This document shows, piece by piece, positions 25,908 through 34,618 of a DNA stretch of 64,000 nucleotides. The position numbers were made by a program, and so were the translations under genes. Source of the DNA: Mycolicibacterium nivoides (GTDB lineage: Bacteria > Actinomycetota > Actinomycetes > Mycobacteriales > Mycobacteriaceae); the NCBI RefSeq assembly GCF_003855255.1, contig NZ_CP034072.1, forward strand, positions 6,366,753 through 6,430,752. The letters are read 5' to 3'. The notes beneath the pieces are model-generated. The model worked only from the letters and a program-made list of their open reading frames with translations. It had not been told where the DNA came from and did not search any database. Position 1 is the stretch's first letter. Every line of letters starts with the position of its first letter.

Positions 25908-26564
25908 ATGGACGTGACGATCGCCGAGGACGTCAAAGCCGAACGGGCGGCATTCGCGGAATCCCTTTTCAACGTGGGGCCGTCGGCTCCTACCGGGTGC
26001 GGTGAGTGGACTGCATTGGAGCTCGCGGCCCACCTGGCGGGTGAGGAGCGCAATGGTGGCGTGACGACCTTCATCGCTCGATCCCTGGTGGCACACGGTG
26101 TTTCGGTGCCGGCCCCACGAGCGTTGGTCGACACCACGCTGCGGTTGGAGCGCCGCCACGGGTTTACCGCACTGGTCAACCGGCTGCGGCGGCCTGTGCC
26201 GCGGCTACTGTTGCGGCCCCTGGTGGCGCCACTGGCCTTGTTCGAGTACTGGACGCATCACGACGATCTCATCCGGTCCAACAATGGAGTGCACACGGTG
26301 CCTGCGGCCCTGGTCGAGGTGATTCCCCTCGTACTGCGCTATCAGCTCAAGAAGCTCCCCAACGGTGTCCGGGTGACTGTGGGCACCCGCGACAGCCGCC
26401 ACCAATGGTCGGTCGGGCCAAACTCGGGGCCAGAGGTAACTCTCGTGGGCGCTCCCCCGGACTTGGTGCGGTGGCTCTCAGGGCGTTCGGCGACAGGCGA
26501 AATCACCATGACCGGAGCCGATATCCCCGTGCAGGCACTCCGCGCGTTCACGGGCCAGGTATGA
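25908..26564 (+). CDS. Maleylpyruvate isomerase/DinB-fold mycothiol-dependent protein
   Basis: 218 residues. The N-terminal helical bundle has the TGCGEWTALELAAHLAGEER motif (W..EL..HLA.E, metal-binding His). A second conserved block is LFEYWTHHDDLIR. The C-terminal part has an SCP2-like strand pattern ending GEITMTGADIPVQALRAF. Proteins of this group (TIGR03083/03085 type) are putative mycothiol-dependent metalloenzymes with unknown substrates. ATG 25908 is preferred over in-frame 25824 because the conserved part begins there. Confidence 0.72.
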   Translation: MDVTIAEDVKAERAAFAESLFNVGPSAPTGCGEWTALELAAHLAGEERNGGVTTFIARSLVAHGVSVPAPRALVDTTLRLERRHGFTALVNRLRRPVPRLLLRPLVAPLALFEYWTHHDDLIRSNNGVHTVPAALVEVIPLVLRYQLKKLPNGVRVTVGTRDSRHQWSVGPNSGPEVTLVGAPPDLVRWLSGRSATGEITMTGADIPVQALRAFTGQV

Positions 26565-26580
26565 CGGCCTCAAGGCCAGG

Positions 26581-27567
26581 TCAGAGGGCCCTCAGGCCAC
26601 GCAGGGTCCTCTCGATCAGTTCACGCCGTTCGTCGATCGACGTCGAGTCACCAAGGGAGGCGTGCACCCGCAAGTGCCCCTGTGTCACCAAGTCGTCGAC
26701 CAGGTATCGCGTCGCACCGAGCGGCAAGGACAGACGAGCGGCGATCTCTGCGACCGTACTGCCACGCGCGCACCACGTCAGGATCTGGCCCCGCACATCG
26801 TCTTTCGGCCACCGCGGCGAATTTCCCGTGACATTGAGCGCTTCCACCGGAGCCTCGAGTGCCAGTTCGACACCAGAGTCGATCCGGCCTGCCGTCGGTG
26901 TGTCGGGCGGCATCAGGGCTGACTCGTCCACGCTGGGCGATCCCTTGAACCAGTCGTCGGTCGGTTCGCCCTCCCCCTCCGATGGTTGAGGCGCGTCGGC
27001 ATGCCTGTCCCGGACATCTGGTGAACGAGGCCGCACCTCTCGTTTCTCCAAGAACCGCAGGGCGTGGTCGGCGTGTACCGATGCGCGCAGTTCGCTGGAG
27101 ACGACCTTGAGAATGGTGCGGTCGGTGTCTATGACAAAGGTGGCCCGTCTGACCGGCAGCAGCCGGGCCAGCAGGCCACGACGCCGAGCATGCCGGCCAC
27201 GCCGGGCCTCCCCACCCGCCGCGACGGATCCACGCAACTTGGCGAACCTGCCTCGGCGCATCCCGAACAGCTCGGTTACAACGCCATCCGGATCCGAGAG
27301 CAGCGGATAGTCGAACGAGCGCTGTTGGGCGAAGTGGGCCTGTTTGTCGACGGTGTCCAGGCTGATGCCCACCCGTTGGGCGCCGACCTCGGCGAACTCG
27401 TTGCTCAGGTCCCGAAAATGACAGGCCTGGGCTGTACAGATCGGTGAGGACGCCAGCGGGTAGAAGAACAGCACAACCGGCCCCCCGGAAAGGAGCGCGG
27501 ACAGTGACCGAGGCCGACCGGTGTGGTCACGCAAAGTGAAATCAGGCGCCCTCTCGCCCGCAATCAT
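26581..27567 (-). CDS. Peroxiredoxin (Bcp-like) fused to a DUF742 domain
   Basis: 328 residues. Residues 1-170 are an AhpC/TSA-type peroxiredoxin: APDFTLRDHTG, VVLFFYPLASSPICTAQACHFRD with peroxidatic and nearby second Cys, and ATFVIDTDRTI. Residues 190-235 are acidic, low-complexity linker. Residues 240-328 match DUF742: ILTWCARGSTVAEIAARLSL, LGATRYLVDDLVTQGHLRVH, a winged-helix-like domain normally found as a separate protein beside roadblock proteins and GTPases. Fusion to a redox enzyme is unusual. ATG 27567 is the better of two nearby starts. It could couple peroxide sensing to a regulatory output. Confidence 0.8.
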   Translation of the reverse strand: MIAGERAPDFTLRDHTGRPRSLSALLSGGPVVLFFYPLASSPICTAQACHFRDLSNEFAEVGAQRVGISLDTVDKQAHFAQQRSFDYPLLSDPDGVVTELFGMRRGRFAKLRGSVAAGGEARRGRHARRRGLLARLLPVRRATFVIDTDRTILKVVSSELRASVHADHALRFLEKREVRPRSPDVRDRHADAPQPSEGEGEPTDDWFKGSPSVDESALMPPDTPTAGRIDSGVELALEAPVEALNVTGNSPRWPKDDVRGQILTWCARGSTVAEIAARLSLPLGATRYLVDDLVTQGHLRVHASLGDSTSIDERRELIERTLRGLRAL

Positions 27568-27625
27568 CGGCAAAGACTAACGCGGGGAGCCCTAGGCGAC
27601 ACGCGACTCCGAGAATTCCCTGCCG

Positions 27626-27651
27626 AGTCCGCAGGACCATGCGTGCGGACT
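27626..27651. terminator. Hairpin, probable terminator of the lysozyme-like gene
   Basis: AGTCCGCA and TGCGGACT form an 8-bp stem with a 10-nt loop, 60 nt past the stop of the leftward gene and before the peroxiredoxin-DUF742 gene. Confidence 0.45.
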
Positions 27652-27711
27652 GTCATTCCTGCTGGGCGAAAGCGCAATTGACGCGAGCGATGAAGCCGTA
27701 GCGCCCGGCGG

Positions 27712-28395
27712 TCAGGTGACCGGTTGCACGGTGGCGCCGGCAGCCTGGCTGTACAAGTCTGCAGCCGCGGTCATCGCGGTCTTGATGGTGTTGTAGTACT
27801 GCGTTCCGACCCCGCCGTGGTACTTGAGCAGTTGCGGGTTCTGCGCGAGGGTGGCCGCCAGCACGGTATCGCCGGTGATGCCGAACTTCTTGTACGCCTC
27901 GGTGAACCTGGCGATGAACCGGGCGATCGATTTGTTGGGGTCTTGGCGGTCGGCAACGGTGCCGAAACTGGCCTTCTCCTGGAACAAGCCGATGACCTCG
28001 TCAGCCGCGGTCCCACGGCCGCCATAAGCCTGCACACCGCCGGACGCGGTCGGGCGGAAACTGGACTCGATTTTCGCAGTGGCGATGATGGTCTTGATCT
28101 GGTCGTCGCTCAGCCTGGCCGCCCGGCCCTGACTCAGGATGGCCTTGACGATGTCCTGCGCGTTGGAGTCCTTGGTGACGACCACCGGGGCAGGAGGAGG
28201 AACGACGGCGACGGCCGGCCTGGGGACGGCGTCGCCCACCGGGCGCTCCTCAGTTGCAACCGCCCCATGCGGGTGCATCGGTGGAGAAACGAGCGTCGCA
28301 CCACCGAGGCCAGTCGCAACGAGAAAAGCGCTGACGATCTTCTTGACGTGTTTCTGTTCTCCGAACGGACCTGTTGGTCTGTCGAATTTCGGCAT
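27712..28395 (-). CDS. Exported lysozyme-like/transglycosylase-fold protein
   Basis: 227 residues from ATG 28395 (MPKFDRPTG). A basic region precedes a hydrophobic signal (KKIVSAFLVATGLGGATLV), followed by a Pro/Val-rich spacer. The C-terminal domain (about 85-215) has DDQIKTIIATAKIESSFRPT with a likely catalytic Glu, EVIGLFQEKASFG and NPQLLKYHGG, a lysozyme-fold pattern shared with mycobacterial and phage cell-wall hydrolases. It probably acts on peptidoglycan outside the membrane. AGAGAG-type Shine-Dalgarno upstream. Confidence 0.7.
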   Translation of the reverse strand: MPKFDRPTGPFGEQKHVKKIVSAFLVATGLGGATLVSPPMHPHGAVATEERPVGDAVPRPAVAVVPPPAPVVVTKDSNAQDIVKAILSQGRAARLSDDQIKTIIATAKIESSFRPTASGGVQAYGGRGTAADEVIGLFQEKASFGTVADRQDPNKSIARFIARFTEAYKKFGITGDTVLAATLAQNPQLLKYHGGVGTQYYNTIKTAMTAAADLYSQAAGATVQPVT

Positions 28396-28861
28396 GCTTT
28401 TGCTCTCTTCTGTGGGGGTGTGAACTTGTGTGGGTCCGCATGTCGGACACGGACACCCCCCTCCAACCCGTCTCTCTGCACCGAAAACAGGGTTGGACTG
28501 CGCACTGGTCACTCCGCGCCGATGGGCGACGATCCGACCAGATCCGCACCAGAAAAAGTTTGCCGCCTGCGTTTATTGCTGCGGCGACGCAAGAGTCAGC
28601 CGCGGCCAACACATCACACCTGCCGCAAAGATCCCCCCATTTGCGGCGATGTGGCGCGCATCACTCTGCCTGGTACTACTGCAGTGCGATAGTTAGCCAC
28701 GGACTGTATTGGAACACCAGGGATATTGCAAAACCCCAGTACAGGACCGACACCGAGCGCCGTGTGCACACATGATCGACGATTGTCGCGCCGTTTGCCG
28801 ATAGCCGCCGGAGAAGAATCTTTACCGGAAACCCCAGACGGCGAACGGCTGGCGGATGTCG
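28396..28861. other. Intergenic region between arr and the lysozyme-like gene
   Basis: 466 nt; frames crossing it have no recognisable domains. It should contain the promoter of the leftward lysozyme-like gene. A small inverted repeat (GTCCG, CGGAC) is present at about 28435-28449. Nothing else could be supported. Confidence 0.4.
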
Positions 28862-29275
28862 TCAGTTGATGATCTCGCCTCGTTCGTCGGCGCGTATCGA
28901 GGCCAGTCGGTCCCGCCACATCTGTAACGCTTCCGGCGTCAGCCGCGTCCAGTCGGTCACTTCACGCACCACGCGAAGCGGTGCTGCGCTCCGGAACGAC
29001 CGCGTGGGGTTGCCCGGAAACTTCTTGTCTGTGACGTTCGGATCATTCTCGAACGGCCCGGTGGGAACGACCTCGTAGATGTGCGGAGTCGCGCCGTCCA
29101 TCGCTGCGACCTCTGCCGCGAGGCCGGCCCCGTCGCGCAAGGCAGTGAAGTAGATGTGATTCATGACGACCTCGGGCCGATAGTTCGAATTGAACCCGGC
29201 GGTCAGGTGCTCCCCGGGTTGCAGCTCCGCCTTCGTGCCGTGAAAGAACGGCCCCTCATCGAGTACTTCACCCAC
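28862..29275 (-). CDS. arr: Rifampin ADP-ribosyltransferase
   Basis: 137 residues. It matches Arr throughout: FFHGTKAELQPGEHLTAG, NYRPEVVMNHIYFTALRDGA, IYEVVPTGPFENDPNVTDKK (split here by families as the NAD-binding core), FPGNPTRSFRSAAPL and VREVTDWTRLTPE. The His, Tyr and Asp of the NAD site are present. The enzyme transfers ADP-ribose to the C23 hydroxyl of rifampin and inactivates it; chromosomal copies are common in rapid-growing mycobacteria. It stands alone with no resistance cassette around it, so it is intrinsic. Confidence 0.92.
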   Translation of the reverse strand: MGEVLDEGPFFHGTKAELQPGEHLTAGFNSNYRPEVVMNHIYFTALRDGAGLAAEVAAMDGATPHIYEVVPTGPFENDPNVTDKKFPGNPTRSFRSAAPLRVVREVTDWTRLTPEALQMWRDRLASIRADERGEIIN

Positions 29276-29554
29276 GAGCCGATTTTACGGTCCGCAGGGG
29301 CCCGGCCGACGCGCGTGGCGATCCGCGCCGAAAGTGACTGCGCTGTCGGCGAATCGATGACAATCTCCCGGCGGCTCCCACCCTATTGCGCTCGTAGGCT
29401 CTTGCCCTCGTGTACGAATCGGTGCACCGCGGCGATATCGGCGAACGGGCCGGCCGGAAGATTCTCGACGATATCCGTGGGCTGCGGATCCGCCTTCTCG
29501 GCGACCGATCACTGCAGGACCATGCATGGCGGACGGCAGCGTGACCACCGGCGA
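29276..29554. other. Intergenic stretch with a possible gene remnant
   Basis: 279 nt upstream of arr. On the minus strand a stop-bounded frame (29383-29508) reads as protein-like ADPQPTDIVENLPAGPFADI and then AAVHRFVHEGKSLRAQ before a TAG. It could be the last 40 codons of a lost gene. I do not recognise the family. The arr promoter should also lie here. Confidence 0.3.
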
Positions 29555-30112
29555 CTAACCCGGCTGCCAACCATCGGGCGGATCCTCGCCCACCACACCG
29601 TCCACACTCTCGCGGATCAAATCCGCATGGCCGGCGTGCCGCCCGTATTCCTCGATCATGTCGCAGACGCTGCGCCGCAGGCTGGCTCGCCGACCATCCG
29701 GCCATTCCAGTTCCACGAGTTGGCCCAAACCATCTGCGGCAAGCGCCGTTTGGAGTCGGGCCCTGGATCGCGCCACGGTGTCATCCCACAACGCATAGAG
29801 CTGCTCTGGGGTGTCGTCTGCTGCCGAATTGAAGTCCCAGTCTGGATCGGTGTCCCAATCCGCGGTATCCCATGGTGAACCGATCGGCGACCCGTCGAGC
29901 ACCGGGCCGAAGCGCTCCGCCTCGGCCCGCGCAAGATGCTTGGTCAACCCACCGAGGGTCAGCGAGGACGCACCAACTCGAGCCTGCAATCCCGACGAAT
30001 CCAGGCCGCCCACCTTCCATCGGAAGGTGGCACGCAGCCGCTCCAGCGCGCCGATGAGGTGCTCTGCCTCTGTTCCCGCCAGCGGCGGCTCCCACGGACG
30101 ATCATCGACCAT
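29555..30112 (-). CDS. DinB/DUF664 family protein
   Basis: 185 residues from ATG 30112. Mini-DinB helical bundle: ALERLRATFRWKVGGLD, SSLTLGGLTKHLARAEAERF with the first metal His, and CDMIEEYGRHAGHADLIRE with the second His pair. DUF664 proteins are putative metal- and thiol-dependent enzymes of unknown substrate, frequent and redundant in mycobacteria. A second member is at 39.8 kb. Confidence 0.8.
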   Translation of the reverse strand: MVDDRPWEPPLAGTEAEHLIGALERLRATFRWKVGGLDSSGLQARVGASSLTLGGLTKHLARAEAERFGPVLDGSPIGSPWDTADWDTDPDWDFNSAADDTPEQLYALWDDTVARSRARLQTALAADGLGQLVELEWPDGRRASLRRSVCDMIEEYGRHAGHADLIRESVDGVVGEDPPDGWQPG

Positions 30113-30202
30113 CGCCCCACCATATCGACGCAAGTGGCTGGTGTTCAGCCGTCGACACCCAACAACTTTTCAGTTGCCGGCGACAGCCCGCTGTGAGGAC
30201 GG

Positions 30203-30892
30203 CTACGGCGATCGCAGGATCACGACGGCATTGTCGATCTTCTTGAAGGAACTGAATGTGTCTGCCGGAACGCCGAATACCGCGGACAACACCCGAGGTG
30301 GAAGCCTGCTGAGGGACTCCCCTATACCGATGTTGTCTTTGTCTTCGGGCGCACTGGTGTTCTGGATGATGATGATGCTCATGTCGTCGGGGCCGCGGTT
30401 CTCGAAGTAGTGAAATGAACCCTGGGGCGCGAAAACGATGTCATTGACATGTTGGTCGAAGGCCTCGTAGTTGCCGTTGCCGTCGATGACGATCCAGGTC
30501 GCCACTCCACTGGTGACGATGTTGAGTTCCCACGCGCTGGGATGCCAGTGCGGCTCGCGGATACCACCGGGCTGCAACGTGAGCAGCAGGAGGCTGGCCT
30601 CCTGACCTTTCAGGATCGGAAAGTTGTCCTCGTTGGCTTGTTGGAACCAACCCCCGTCATGTGTGCTCTTGGGCGAAGCGCCGAGATGGAACAGGTGTGA
30701 TTGCGATGTGATCGTCTCGGCGGGTAGGCGGGGGTCACCAAAGCGCGCAGCGTCATCGGACATTGGGATTTCCTTGTCAGGGCCATCGCCGGTGCCGGTG
30801 GAGATGATCAGGCGGTCAACGCCTACACCGGTTGCGGCCGCGGCGCCTGCCAGGCCCGCTCCGCCCAAGATTTTGCGACGATTAACCGTCAC
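30203..30892 (-). CDS. Tat-exported cupin protein
   Basis: 229 residues. A twin-arginine signal (NRRKILGGAGLAGAAAATG) is followed by one germin-like cupin: REPHWHPSAWELNIVTSG (HxH and Glu metal ligands) and FAPQGSFHYFENRG (second His). Similar to oxalate-decarboxylase-type cupins. The start lies 9 nt after the ABC permease stop, so it is probably the last gene of that operon. It may act on, or bind, the transported compound outside the membrane. Confidence 0.78.
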   Translation of the reverse strand: MTVNRRKILGGAGLAGAAAATGVGVDRLIISTGTGDGPDKEIPMSDDAARFGDPRLPAETITSQSHLFHLGASPKSTHDGGWFQQANEDNFPILKGQEASLLLLTLQPGGIREPHWHPSAWELNIVTSGVATWIVIDGNGNYEAFDQHVNDIVFAPQGSFHYFENRGPDDMSIIIIQNTSAPEDKDNIGIGESLSRLPPRVLSAVFGVPADTFSSFKKIDNAVVILRSP

Positions 30893-30901
30893 GCTCGGAG
30901 A

Positions 30902-31744
30902 TTACCGTCGACGCTGACGGGCCGGGAGCGTGTTCGAGGAAGTGGCACGCAAGCGACGCGCCGGGCTCAGCAACCAGCGTGCTGCGGTATCGAGCGCAAA
31001 CCCCAACAGACCGATGACGACGATGACCGCCACTACCTGGTCGTAGGCCAACTGATCGCGGGCGTTGAGGATCTGATACCCGAGGCCCGAGCGCACCCCG
31101 AGCATCTCGGCGGGCACGAGCACGATCCACGCGACGCCGAGCGCCAACCGTATCCCTGTCTGCACATGGGTGCGGATCGCGGGCAGGATCACCGCGATCA
31201 ACAACTCCGACCGCGTGGCGTGGAATGAACGCGCCACATTGAGCAGCCCCGGGTCCACGGCGCGGACACCGGCCGCTGTGTTCAGCAGCACCGGCCAGAC
31301 CGCGGCGACGGCGATGAGGAAGATCACCGGCTGATTGCCGATGCCGAACAGTGCCAGCGCAATCGGTGTCCAGGACAGCGGCGAGATCATCCGCAGAAAG
31401 GCGATGATCGGCCCACCGGCGCGTTCGGCGACGCCGGACAATCCGACCAACAGGCCCAGCGGTATCCCGATGACGGCCGCGACGGCCAAGCCGATCACCA
31501 ACCGCCACAAGCTGACACCGAGATCGCTCAGCAGCACACCGCGGTCGATGAGACCTGACAGGGCCGGCACCACCCGCTGCGGCGCGGTCTGGCGCAGTAA
31601 CGACTCCGGCCCGCTCAGTACCGATGTCGCCAGCCACCACAGCGCGATGGTGACCAGAATGGCGACGGACGGTGGTGTGAAGCGTCTCCACCAACGCGAA
31701 ATGCCCTCGGATGCAGAGACTTTGTCGGCACTGACGATGGTCAT
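30902..31744 (-). CDS. ABC transporter permease, NitT/TauT (SsuC-like) family
   Basis: 280 residues with six membrane segments. The BPD-transport signature (EAA-like) is around LLNVARSFHATRSELLIAVILPAI. N-terminal ALWWLATSVLSG and SPLSWTPIALALFGIG fit the sulfonate/nitrate/taurine permease group. Its start overlaps the stop of the binding-protein gene by 4 nt (ATGA). Forms the membrane part of the importer with the two upstream genes. Confidence 0.88.
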   Translation of the reverse strand: MTIVSADKVSASEGISRWWRRFTPPSVAILVTIALWWLATSVLSGPESLLRQTAPQRVVPALSGLIDRGVLLSDLGVSLWRLVIGLAVAAVIGIPLGLLVGLSGVAERAGGPIIAFLRMISPLSWTPIALALFGIGNQPVIFLIAVAAVWPVLLNTAAGVRAVDPGLLNVARSFHATRSELLIAVILPAIRTHVQTGIRLALGVAWIVLVPAEMLGVRSGLGYQILNARDQLAYDQVVAVIVVIGLLGFALDTAARWLLSPARRLRATSSNTLPARQRRR

Positions 31745-32907
31745 AACGGTTGCACCTGTTCGGTTCGAGTGAGGTCGGCGGTCAGCCCGAACGCACTGGG
31801 CCCGCCATGGGAGGTCAGAGAACGGCGGACGAACCGATCCTCGACGAGTTCGGTGTGCACCGAGGCGGGGTCGAGCCGGTCCAGGAACCGGCGGTCGCCG
31901 TCGACAACAGTGTCGTGCATCGCCTCGGCGAGGCGACGGGTGAAGCTCGGGTACGGAAAGGGCTGGAAACCCAGACGTTGGGGCTGCCAGTCCGGATGCG
32001 TCAGCGGATAGGGCGGTTTCGGGTAGGTCAGCGCCAGCGTGATCGCCGGCGTCGGCTGCGGCAGATACTTGCCGCCCGTCAGCGCGGCTGCCGCGCCGGC
32101 CCGGTCGGCATCGATCCGCAGCTGCGCGCCCACCACCGCATCGGCCACGGCCTGCACGGCCCCCGGCCGGGATGCGATGACGTCGTCTCGCGTGACCAGC
32201 GCGCAGCAGGCGTGATCGCGCCAGACATCACCGAGGAAGGTGTGGATGTGGCCGATCTTCTTGATCTGAGCCACCGCATTGAAGGGGTCGGCCACCACGT
32301 ATCCGCCCAGCGTGCCGTTCGCCAGCGCGGGCACCATGTCAGAGGGACTCATCACGATCAGTTCGACGGTTCGGTCCGTACGGGAAGCACTGCGCCGCAC
32401 CACCGGTCGCAGGTCATGTGCCCGGAGCAGCTCCTGCAGCACGATGTTGTGGATCGACCACCAGAACGGGATGGCCACCTGGGCGCCGGCCAGGTCGCTC
32501 AGATCGCGGATGTGCGGTGCCACCGTCAGCGCCGAACCGTTGGTGTGGTTCCAGCCCAGCACGCGGACCCCGGCGCCCAGCGTGTAGCGCAGCTGGACGG
32601 CCATCGGCATCAGTAGGTGCACGACGTCGACCTGGCGCGTGATGAAGGCCTCGGCCAGCGCCGCCCAGCTGCGGAACAGCACAGGCCGTGCCGAGCTCAC
32701 CACCCCGGCCGGGTACAACCCGGCGCTGTGGGCGATCAGGAGCGGTGCGGCATCGGTGATGGGCAGATAGCCGACCCGCAGGGCACCCTCGGCACCCGGC
32801 GGGCTGCTGACCGCGCTGTGCGCCAGCCCGCCGATACCGAAGAGACCTCCGGCCGCGGTCAGTCCGGCCGCTCCTGTCAGCAGGGAGCGCCGGGTCAAAC
32901 GCGTCAC
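31741..32907 (-). CDS. ABC transporter substrate-binding protein, NitT/TauT type, Tat signal
   Basis: 388 residues. Tat motif TRRSLLTGAAGLTAAGG, then an NMT1/SsuA-type periplasmic fold: GALRVGYLPITDAAPLLIA, QVDVVHLLMPMAVQLRYTLG, LAGAQVAIPFWWSIHNIVLQ, and GGYVVADPFNAVA. Ligand unknown; the family binds sulfonates, nitrate, thiamine precursors or aromatic acids. No lipobox was seen, so it may be soluble or held by its signal. Overlaps the ATPase gene by 4 nt. Confidence 0.88.
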   Translation of the reverse strand: MTRLTRRSLLTGAAGLTAAGGLFGIGGLAHSAVSSPPGAEGALRVGYLPITDAAPLLIAHSAGLYPAGVVSSARPVLFRSWAALAEAFITRQVDVVHLLMPMAVQLRYTLGAGVRVLGWNHTNGSALTVAPHIRDLSDLAGAQVAIPFWWSIHNIVLQELLRAHDLRPVVRRSASRTDRTVELIVMSPSDMVPALANGTLGGYVVADPFNAVAQIKKIGHIHTFLGDVWRDHACCALVTRDDVIASRPGAVQAVADAVVGAQLRIDADRAGAAAALTGGKYLPQPTPAITLALTYPKPPYPLTHPDWQPQRLGFQPFPYPSFTRRLAEAMHDTVVDGDRRFLDRLDPASVHTELVEDRFVRRSLTSHGGPSAFGLTADLTRTEQVQPL

Positions 32908-33620
32908 CGCACCTCCACCGCGGTATCGGTGCGGTACTCGTCGAGAATCTCACTGCGGGTGGGGGTTCCGTCGCTGCCGACTGCCCAGTCGGCGCGAATG
33001 CGTCCCCCGTCGAGCAGCACGATGCGCTGTGCCAGCGACAGGGCCTCGTCCACGTCGTGGGTGACGAGCACAACGGTGATGTCGAGTTCGCGGGCCAGCC
33101 CGCCCAGCCACCCGACCAGATCCGCACGGGTGGCCGGGTCCAGTGCGCTGAACGGCTCGTCGAGAAGCAGCAGCTGTGGCCGGGTGGCGACTGCCCGCAA
33201 GATCGCGACCCGCTGAGCCTGCCCGCCGGACAACTCATCGGGATAACGCGCGGCGAGGTGATCCAGCCCGAACCTGGTGATGAGCTTCGCGGCGTCGCCG
33301 GCGTCGAACCCGCTCCGTTGCGCCGCGAACCGACGAGCGAAGGCCACATTCCCGGCGACGGTCAACCACGGCATGAGCAGGGGCTGCTGGAAGACCACCC
33401 CGGTGCGCGGCCGGGTACCGGCCCCGGACCAGGTGAGGGTGCCGGTGCTCAGGGCGTCCAGTCCGGCGCAGATCCGCAGCAGGGTGGATTTGCCACTGCC
33501 GCTCGGGCCCAGTACGGCGAGGAATTCACCCGTGCGGATCTGCAGATCGATATCGGTCAGTGCCGGTGTCTCTCCGAAGTATCTGGCGCCGTTGGCTATT
33601 CGTAGCGCGTGAGTTCCCAC
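32904..33620 (-). CDS. ABC transporter ATP-binding protein (SsuB-like)
   Basis: 238 residues. Walker A LGPSGSGKST near residue 37, Q-loop VFQQPLLMPWLTV, signature LSGGQAQRVAI, Walker B LLLLDEPFSALD and switch HDVDEAL. The GTG 33620 start lies inside the end of the acyl-CoA-dehydrogenase-like gene (25-nt overlap), so the whole block is one transcript. Confidence 0.92.
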   Translation of the reverse strand: MGTHALRIANGARYFGETPALTDIDLQIRTGEFLAVLGPSGSGKSTLLRICAGLDALSTGTLTWSGAGTRPRTGVVFQQPLLMPWLTVAGNVAFARRFAAQRSGFDAGDAAKLITRFGLDHLAARYPDELSGGQAQRVAILRAVATRPQLLLLDEPFSALDPATRADLVGWLGGLARELDITVVLVTHDVDEALSLAQRIVLLDGGRIRADWAVGSDGTPTRSEILDEYRTDTAVEVR

Positions 33621-34618
33621 CGCAGTTGTCCTTCCGAAGGTGATTGCACGGGCAGGAAGGCGGTTTCCCGGAACCGCCGGTTGGTGGCGCTGCCCAGGGT
33701 GTAGCCGGCGCCGCCGGTCAGCGAGAGCTCCAAGCGGGTGACATCGACGGCCAGGCCCGCGGCATCCAGTCGCAGCCGGATCAGCTGGGCGATCGTTGCG
33801 CCATCCGGGTCAGCGGCCCAGCGGTAGAGCCGTGATCTGACGTCGGTGGCACGGGTGACCGCATCGTCGAGTTCGGCGCCGAACCGGGCCAGCGGGCCCG
33901 TGTGTGCCTGGGTGGCCGAGGCGACCGCCGCACGAGTGACGCCGGCGCAGAATGCGGTCTGCAACAACAGGAATGCGGGCCGGATTCCGGCCACGAACGC
34001 GTCCAGGTTCGGGGCCAGCACCTGGTGCGGTGAAACCCGAACGCGATCCAGCTGTAGTGAGGTGGACGCCGTGGCCCCGAGCGCCGTCAGCGATGGCGCG
34101 GGGTTGACTGTCACACCGTCGGCGCCGGCGTCCACGGTGACGACCAGGGTCCGCTCCCCGACGCGCACCGGCAGGACGATCAACGCGTCGGGAAACACGT
34201 TGGAGGCCCAACGAATCGGGCCACTGATCACCAGATCGGCACCATCGGCCGCGCCGGTGACCGGAACCTGGCCCAGGCCGGCCACCTGTTTGAGACCAGC
34301 CGCCATCGCGGTGACGCCTATCCGTTCCGCCGCGGCGAGGGCGCCGATCTGCTCGCCGAATTCGCCTTCTGACGCGGCGCGCAGGTACCGAATGGTCATG
34401 TGGTGCGCCCAGGTGGAGAACCCGACGGCCAGGCTTTGCACCGACACCTCGTCGACGACGCGGACGATGTCGCACAGTTCGAGGTCGAGCAGCCCGGCCC
34501 GGCCGAGGTCGGCCAGATCGATGCGGACATCGCTCCGCTGTTCGTCGAGATCAGCAGCCCGGGCAGCCACGGAGTGCGCCACCCGGTCCAGGGCGGACGC
34601 TGCGAGCGTGGCCGTCAC
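33596..34618 (-). CDS. Acyl-CoA dehydrogenase-like flavoprotein (SfnC/DszC-type group)
   Basis: 340 residues of the acyl-CoA-dehydrogenase fold. The N-terminal helical part has SVQSLAVGFSTWAHHMTIRYL. The middle domain has GPIRWASNVFPDALIVLPV, and the C-terminal helical bundle AFCAGVTRAAVASATQAH. Members linked to NitT/TauT importers are often FMN-dependent monooxygenases (sulfone or sulfide desulfurisation) rather than true dehydrogenases; that assignment is inference. No catalytic Glu of acyl-CoA dehydrogenases was identified. GTG 34618 overlaps the DUF4242 stop by 4 nt. Confidence 0.72.
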   Translation of the reverse strand: MTATLAASALDRVAHSVAARAADLDEQRSDVRIDLADLGRAGLLDLELCDIVRVVDEVSVQSLAVGFSTWAHHMTIRYLRAASEGEFGEQIGALAAAERIGVTAMAAGLKQVAGLGQVPVTGAADGADLVISGPIRWASNVFPDALIVLPVRVGERTLVVTVDAGADGVTVNPAPSLTALGATASTSLQLDRVRVSPHQVLAPNLDAFVAGIRPAFLLLQTAFCAGVTRAAVASATQAHTGPLARFGAELDDAVTRATDVRSRLYRWAADPDGATIAQLIRLRLDAAGLAVDVTRLELSLTGGAGYTLGSATNRRFRETAFLPVQSPSEGQLRWELTRYE

